Part shown: positions 18,775-21,762 of the stretch, in pieces
Numbering within the stretch: the stretch's first letter is position 1
How the letters are laid out: every line of letters starts with the position of its first letter
Source: Chrysophaeum taylorii
Lineage: Eukaryota > Sar > Pelagophyceae > Pelagomonadales > Pelagomonadaceae
Direction: 5' to 3'
DNA: 21,762 nt
Assembly: GCA_029834535.1 (NCBI GenBank)
Contig: JAQMWT010000397.1
Coordinates: 1-21,762, forward strand
The notes under the pieces: model-generated
The model's input: the letters and a program-made list of their open reading frames with translations, nothing else
What the model was told of the DNA's origin: nothing
The model's database searches: none
Position numbers and translations under genes: made by a program

Positions 18775-18781
18775 TATAAAA
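18775..18781 (+). promoter_or_regulatory. TATA-like element upstream of Rep, conserved among units
   Basis: TATAAAA within the block AATGTTTATAAAATGTTTT is kept in units 1, 2, 4 and 5. It lies about 280 bp before the Rep start, so it would imply a long 5' leader. Promoter function is an inference from conservation and sequence. Confidence 0.35.
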
Positions 18782-19055
18782 TGTTTTCTTCTTGCCATCT
18801 GCGGCGAGAGCTTTGTCGTATGAGAGAGAGCGAGAGCGAACAAGTTTGAGCGAGAATCTGTGGTTGTTGCTGTACGTGCGTCTCGAGTTCGGATCGTGTC
18901 TATTTTCTTTTGCCTTTTTTTTTTGGCCTCCCCTCGACCCAAACCCCGCCACTTGAAGATATAACTTTCCTAGAAGATATATCCTGGCATCCTAGAAGAT
19001 ATAACGATCAGAATCCTGGCATCACAACGAAGTTCCGACCCCAGCACTGTGGATT

Positions 19056-21077
19056 ATGCGCCACGCCCTCCTCCTCATTATCATGGCAACGACCGACGCG
19101 CCGTCCTCCTCCGCCACCGCCGCCTACAGAGACCTCGCCGACGACGAAATTCTCGCGCTCTGGCGCGATCGCAACGAACGATGCGAACCCTGTTCGGCCG
19201 AGGGATGCGACGCCTGCTGCCGGACCGGCCGCCGATTCTCGACGAAGCACGATGGCTACACGTATGTCTACGGCCGCCAACGTCGAATCAACGCCGCGCG
19301 CCTCCTCCGGACCGACGCGAACGACGCCGCGCCGAACGCGATTCCGGCGCCCGTCGGACAGGTACGGACGGTCGACGGTCCTCCGCAGCCTCGCGTCGCC
19401 CCGGCCGCGCTCGCTCCCGACGCGACCTTGCCCGCCGCCACCCGCGCAACCGCCGTCGACGACGCCGCGGGTACGTATCGAAGCTTCACCGATGCCGAGA
19501 TCCTCGACTTCTGGCAACACCGCGAGGACGCGTGCGCATCGTGCGCGGGACGCGGCTGCGACACGTGCTATCGAACGGGGTACCGTTTTACGTCCAAGCA
19601 CGCCGGATACAGATACGTCCGCGACCGCCACCGCCGCCTCGCCGCGCGCCACGCGGCATCGCCCGAGGACACCGCGGCGGTGCGAGACGCGAACGCGGAC
19701 AGCCACCGGCAGTCGCGAGCGCGCGCGGACGCGCGGGGCGAGCGCGACGCTCGACTGGCGACCAATGCCGCCGAGCAGCGCGAATCGCGCAACCGCGCCG
19801 ACGAACGAGGGGACCGCGACGCCCGGCTCGCAACCAACGCCCAGGAACAACGCGGCTCGCGCCAACGAACCGACGACCACGGGCAGCGCGCCGCGCGGCT
19901 TGCCGCCCACGCCGCCGAACAGCGACGCGCCCGCCAAAATGTCGTCAACGAAGTGCGGCGACGCCCGACCTTCGTCGCCCGCTGCGCCCTCGAGGACTTC
20001 GACGACAGAAACGTCCCCACGCACGACGCCGGCGCGATGGACAAAGTCTGTCCGTACTGCTACGCGCTTTACTGGCAGTCCGAGGAGACGACCAGAGGCA
20101 CATACAACCGGTGCTGCTCGGGGGGCACGATCGTGCTTCCCGACCCTCCGAACCCGCCTCCGGAGTTCGTCCATCTCATCACGACACCCCACGCCACCGG
20201 CATCGCCTTCAGAGCCGACACCCGCAAGCTCAACAACGCTTTCACGTTCGCGAGCATGCAGGTCCACGACGAGCGCCCGTTCGCCAGAAGCAGCACGACC
20301 TCGACCAATCGGTGCCCCCTCAGCGCCCTGCGCATCTCGGGGCAAATACACCACCGCCTCGGCTCCTTGCGGCCGCGGGCCGGCGAGGCTCCGATGTTCG
20401 CGCAGACGTACCTGCTCGATCCCGGCACGCAACTCCAGCACCGCCTCCAGTCGTCGCTCCTGAACGATCACATGGTCCGCACGGTCCAGGACGTCATCCT
20501 CGCCAACAACCGCTTCGTCCGAACGTTTCGACACGCCGACGCCTACATCAACAGCGCGAACGCCGACGCAACCAACGCCCGAATCGTCATCCACGCGGAA
20601 CAAAGGCCCGCCGACCACCACGCGCGACGCGGAAACGCGCAGGTCGTCGACGAGGTCGCCATGATCGTCCTCGGCGACGAAGAGACCGCCGTGCCGAACC
20701 GCGACATCGTCGTCCACTGCGAGGGCGCGCACGGGCGGCCCGAGCTCGAGCTCATCAGCATCTACAACGGGCAGCGCGATCCCCTTCACTTCACCCTCAT
20801 GTTTCCCACGGGGCGGCCCAGCGGCTACAACATCGGAATCAACAAGGTTAACCCCGAGGACGGGACCGCCCGCCTCACCACCATCACGCCAAAGGAATAT
20901 TACGTTTATCGCGCGCACCTCCGCGCGCCAAAACCCGGACAAACCACCTGCCGGCCCCGAGGACGAGACCAACAGAGAGACCAAGAGCGAGACCAACAGA
21001 GACGCAACAACAACACTTCGCCGGTACTGGCCCTCGCCCTCCACGTTTTTTCCCTCATCCACCGCCTCAACCCTTGA
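19056..21077 (+). CDS. Helitron Rep protein, N-terminal part (673 codons intact)
   Basis: This encodes the N-terminal half of a Helitron replication initiator. Residues 24-77 and 141-194 are a duplicated module, YR-x3-D-xEIL-xxW-xxR followed by CxxCxxxxCxxCxRTG and KHxGYxYV (Cys 43/46/51/54 and 160/163/168/171). Residues 220-291 are three 24-residue charged repeats of the type SRxRADxRGxRDARLATNAA. Cys 332/335 and 353/354 with CCSGGTIVLP match the zinc-binding region typical of Helitron proteins, followed by FRADTRKLNNAFTFAS (about 385-400), LRISGQIHHRLGSLRP (425-440), FAQTYLLD (448-455) and DPLHFTLMFPTG (575-586), the start of the Helitron_like_N domain. ATG 19083 has a better context (A at -3, G at +4) and may be the true start; residues here are numbered from 19056. 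The stop at 21075-21077 is a frameshift product, since homology continues in other frames. Confidence 0.85.
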   Translation: MRHALLLIIMATTDAPSSSATAAYRDLADDEILALWRDRNERCEPCSAEGCDACCRTGRRFSTKHDGYTYVYGRQRRINAARLLRTDANDAAPNAIPAPVGQVRTVDGPPQPRVAPAALAPDATLPAATRATAVDDAAGTYRSFTDAEILDFWQHREDACASCAGRGCDTCYRTGYRFTSKHAGYRYVRDRHRRLAARHAASPEDTAAVRDANADSHRQSRARADARGERDARLATNAAEQRESRNRADERGDRDARLATNAQEQRGSRQRTDDHGQRAARLAAHAAEQRRARQNVVNEVRRRPTFVARCALEDFDDRNVPTHDAGAMDKVCPYCYALYWQSEETTRGTYNRCCSGGTIVLPDPPNPPPEFVHLITTPHATGIAFRADTRKLNNAFTFASMQVHDERPFARSSTTSTNRCPLSALRISGQIHHRLGSLRPRAGEAPMFAQTYLLDPGTQLQHRLQSSLLNDHMVRTVQDVILANNRFVRTFRHADAYINSANADATNARIVIHAEQRPADHHARRGNAQVVDEVAMIVLGDEETAVPNRDIVVHCEGAHGRPELELISIYNGQRDPLHFTLMFPTGRPSGYNIGINKVNPEDGTARLTTITPKEYYVYRAHLRAPKPGQTTCRPRGRDQQRDQERDQQRRNNNTSPVLALALHVFSLIHRLNP

Positions 21078-21762
21078 GCCACGAGTACTTCCTCGACGGC
21101 GCCGTCAAGATGGGTGTCGCGGATTCGAGTGGTGCCGCCGGAACCAAAAGAAGCTGCGCGCCGATCTCTACTTCGGTCTCCAAGACGCCGTCGCGGATGG
21201 CGAGGCGGGCAACGCGGGCAAACGCAGCATCCTCCCGTCCACGTTCAAGGGGTCGCAGCGGAGAGATGCGCGCCGCCTCCAGACACGCCATGGCCATCGT
21301 CAGAGTTTGCGCGGCCCTCATTCTTCATTACGTTCACGTGCAACCCGAAGTGGGACGAAATCAATGCCCGGCTCTACGAGCACGAGGAGCCCCACATGCG
21401 ACCCGACCTCATCATCCGCGTCTTTCACATTAAGCTCGCCGAGCTCCTCCGCGACCTCACCGAGCGCTCCGTCCTCGGCCGCGTGCACGCGTACACTTAC
21501 ACGATCGAGTACCAGAGCGGGCCTGCCCCACGCCCGCGATCCTCCTCATCCTCGACAGCCGAGACGACATCGCCGCCGACGACGTCGACAAGGTCGCCTG
21601 CGCAGAGTTCCCGACCCGAACGACCCCGAGACAAAATGAACCACCAAATCGTCGTCAACCACATGCTCCACGGGCCCTGCGGCCGCGACTACCCGTCGTG
21701 CCCTGCATGCAGGACGGAGAATGCTCCAAGCGCTTTCCCAAAGAATTCCAACGGCACCTACC
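21078..21762 (+). pseudogene. Helitron Rep, distal part with nine frame changes and mutated HUH motif
   Basis: Homology to Helitron_like_N continues but jumps frames repeatedly: HEYFLDGAVKM (from 21080), FEWCRRNQKKLRADLYFGLQ (about 21124-21183), FFITFTCNPKWDEINARLYE (from 21321), RVFHIKLAELLRDLTERSVL, GLPHAR (21520-21537), DSRDDIAADDVDKV, MNHQIVVNHMLHGPCGRDYP (from 21636) and QDGECSKRFPKEFQ (from 21710) at the window edge. The HUH motif, normally GLPHAHIL, has CGC (Arg) for the second His at 21535-21537, with single-base insertions on both sides. Several shifts lie in G or C runs, so some could be assembly errors, but the HUH change is a substitution. As read, the protein cannot nick DNA by the usual mechanism. 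Confidence 0.8.

Larger units (their letters stand above)
18576..21762 (+). mobile_element. Helitron unit 5, Rep-encoding, runs off the window
   Basis: Its TCCACAATAGTTAATCGGG start abuts unit 4. About 330 bp of 5' sequence, including the TATAAAA and the GAGTTCGGATC block, is shared with the non-autonomous units. After that it diverges into a leader with repeated TAGAAGATATA motifs (18955-19007) and a Rep gene. The helicase part would lie beyond the window. Rep is broken in its distal part, so the copy is probably no longer autonomous. Confidence 0.8.

Noticed and set aside
19008..21062. 684-codon minus-strand ORF opposite Rep, and a 600-codon ORF in another plus frame
   Set aside because: These are shadows of the Rep gene caused by high GC at third positions. 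Only the 19056 frame shows zinc motifs and Helitron family motifs.

Overview
The window looks like a transposon-rich stretch of a GC-rich eukaryotic nuclear genome, probably a protist or alga. That placement rests only on transposon content (a LINE, a hAT element and Helitrons), an ankyrin-repeat gene with a Ser/Arg-rich tail, and the lack of bacterial gene organisation. I cannot name the species. No rRNA, tRNA or CRISPR array is visible.

Left part (1-7177): a minus-strand ankyrin-repeat gene (1231-412) is interrupted by two single-base frameshifts, both in short G/C runs. It is followed by sequence in which I recognise no gene, apart from a vaguely coding-like minus-strand stretch at 1525-2788. 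Next come a decayed plus-strand LINE reverse-transcriptase relic (about 3770-4720), an unrecognised ORF (5002-5445), and an internally deleted hAT transposase relic (6239-6960).

Middle part (7178-9610): a direct tandem duplication of about 1.04 kb. Each copy carries the same broken C-terminal piece of a Helitron Pif1-type helicase, followed by a degenerate minisatellite built on AGGTGAACTTACTGGGACC. It ends in an 18-bp tip identical to the 3' tip of the downstream Helitrons.

Right part (9611-21762): five Helitron units lie head to tail in the same orientation, directly abutting. Each junction reads ...GGCCTTACTAG then TCCACAA..., which fits a CTAG 3' end joined to a TC 5' end with no host DNA between. 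Units 1-4 (2510, 2456, 1559 and 2440 bp) carry no transposase. They are filled with GC-rich internal repeats and end in G/C hairpins. Unit 5 starts with the same roughly 330-bp 5' end but encodes a Helitron Rep protein: 673 codons are intact, and the ORF then breaks into nine frame changes within 0.7 kb, with the HUH catalytic motif mutated to H-A-R.

Taken together, the array is bracketed by a helicase 3' end on the left and a Rep 5' end on the right, with non-autonomous copies between. This is the layout expected from rolling-circle concatemer formation. The most interesting features are the array itself, its variable terminator hairpins, and a duplicated DnaJ-like CxxC zinc module at the N terminus of the Rep protein.
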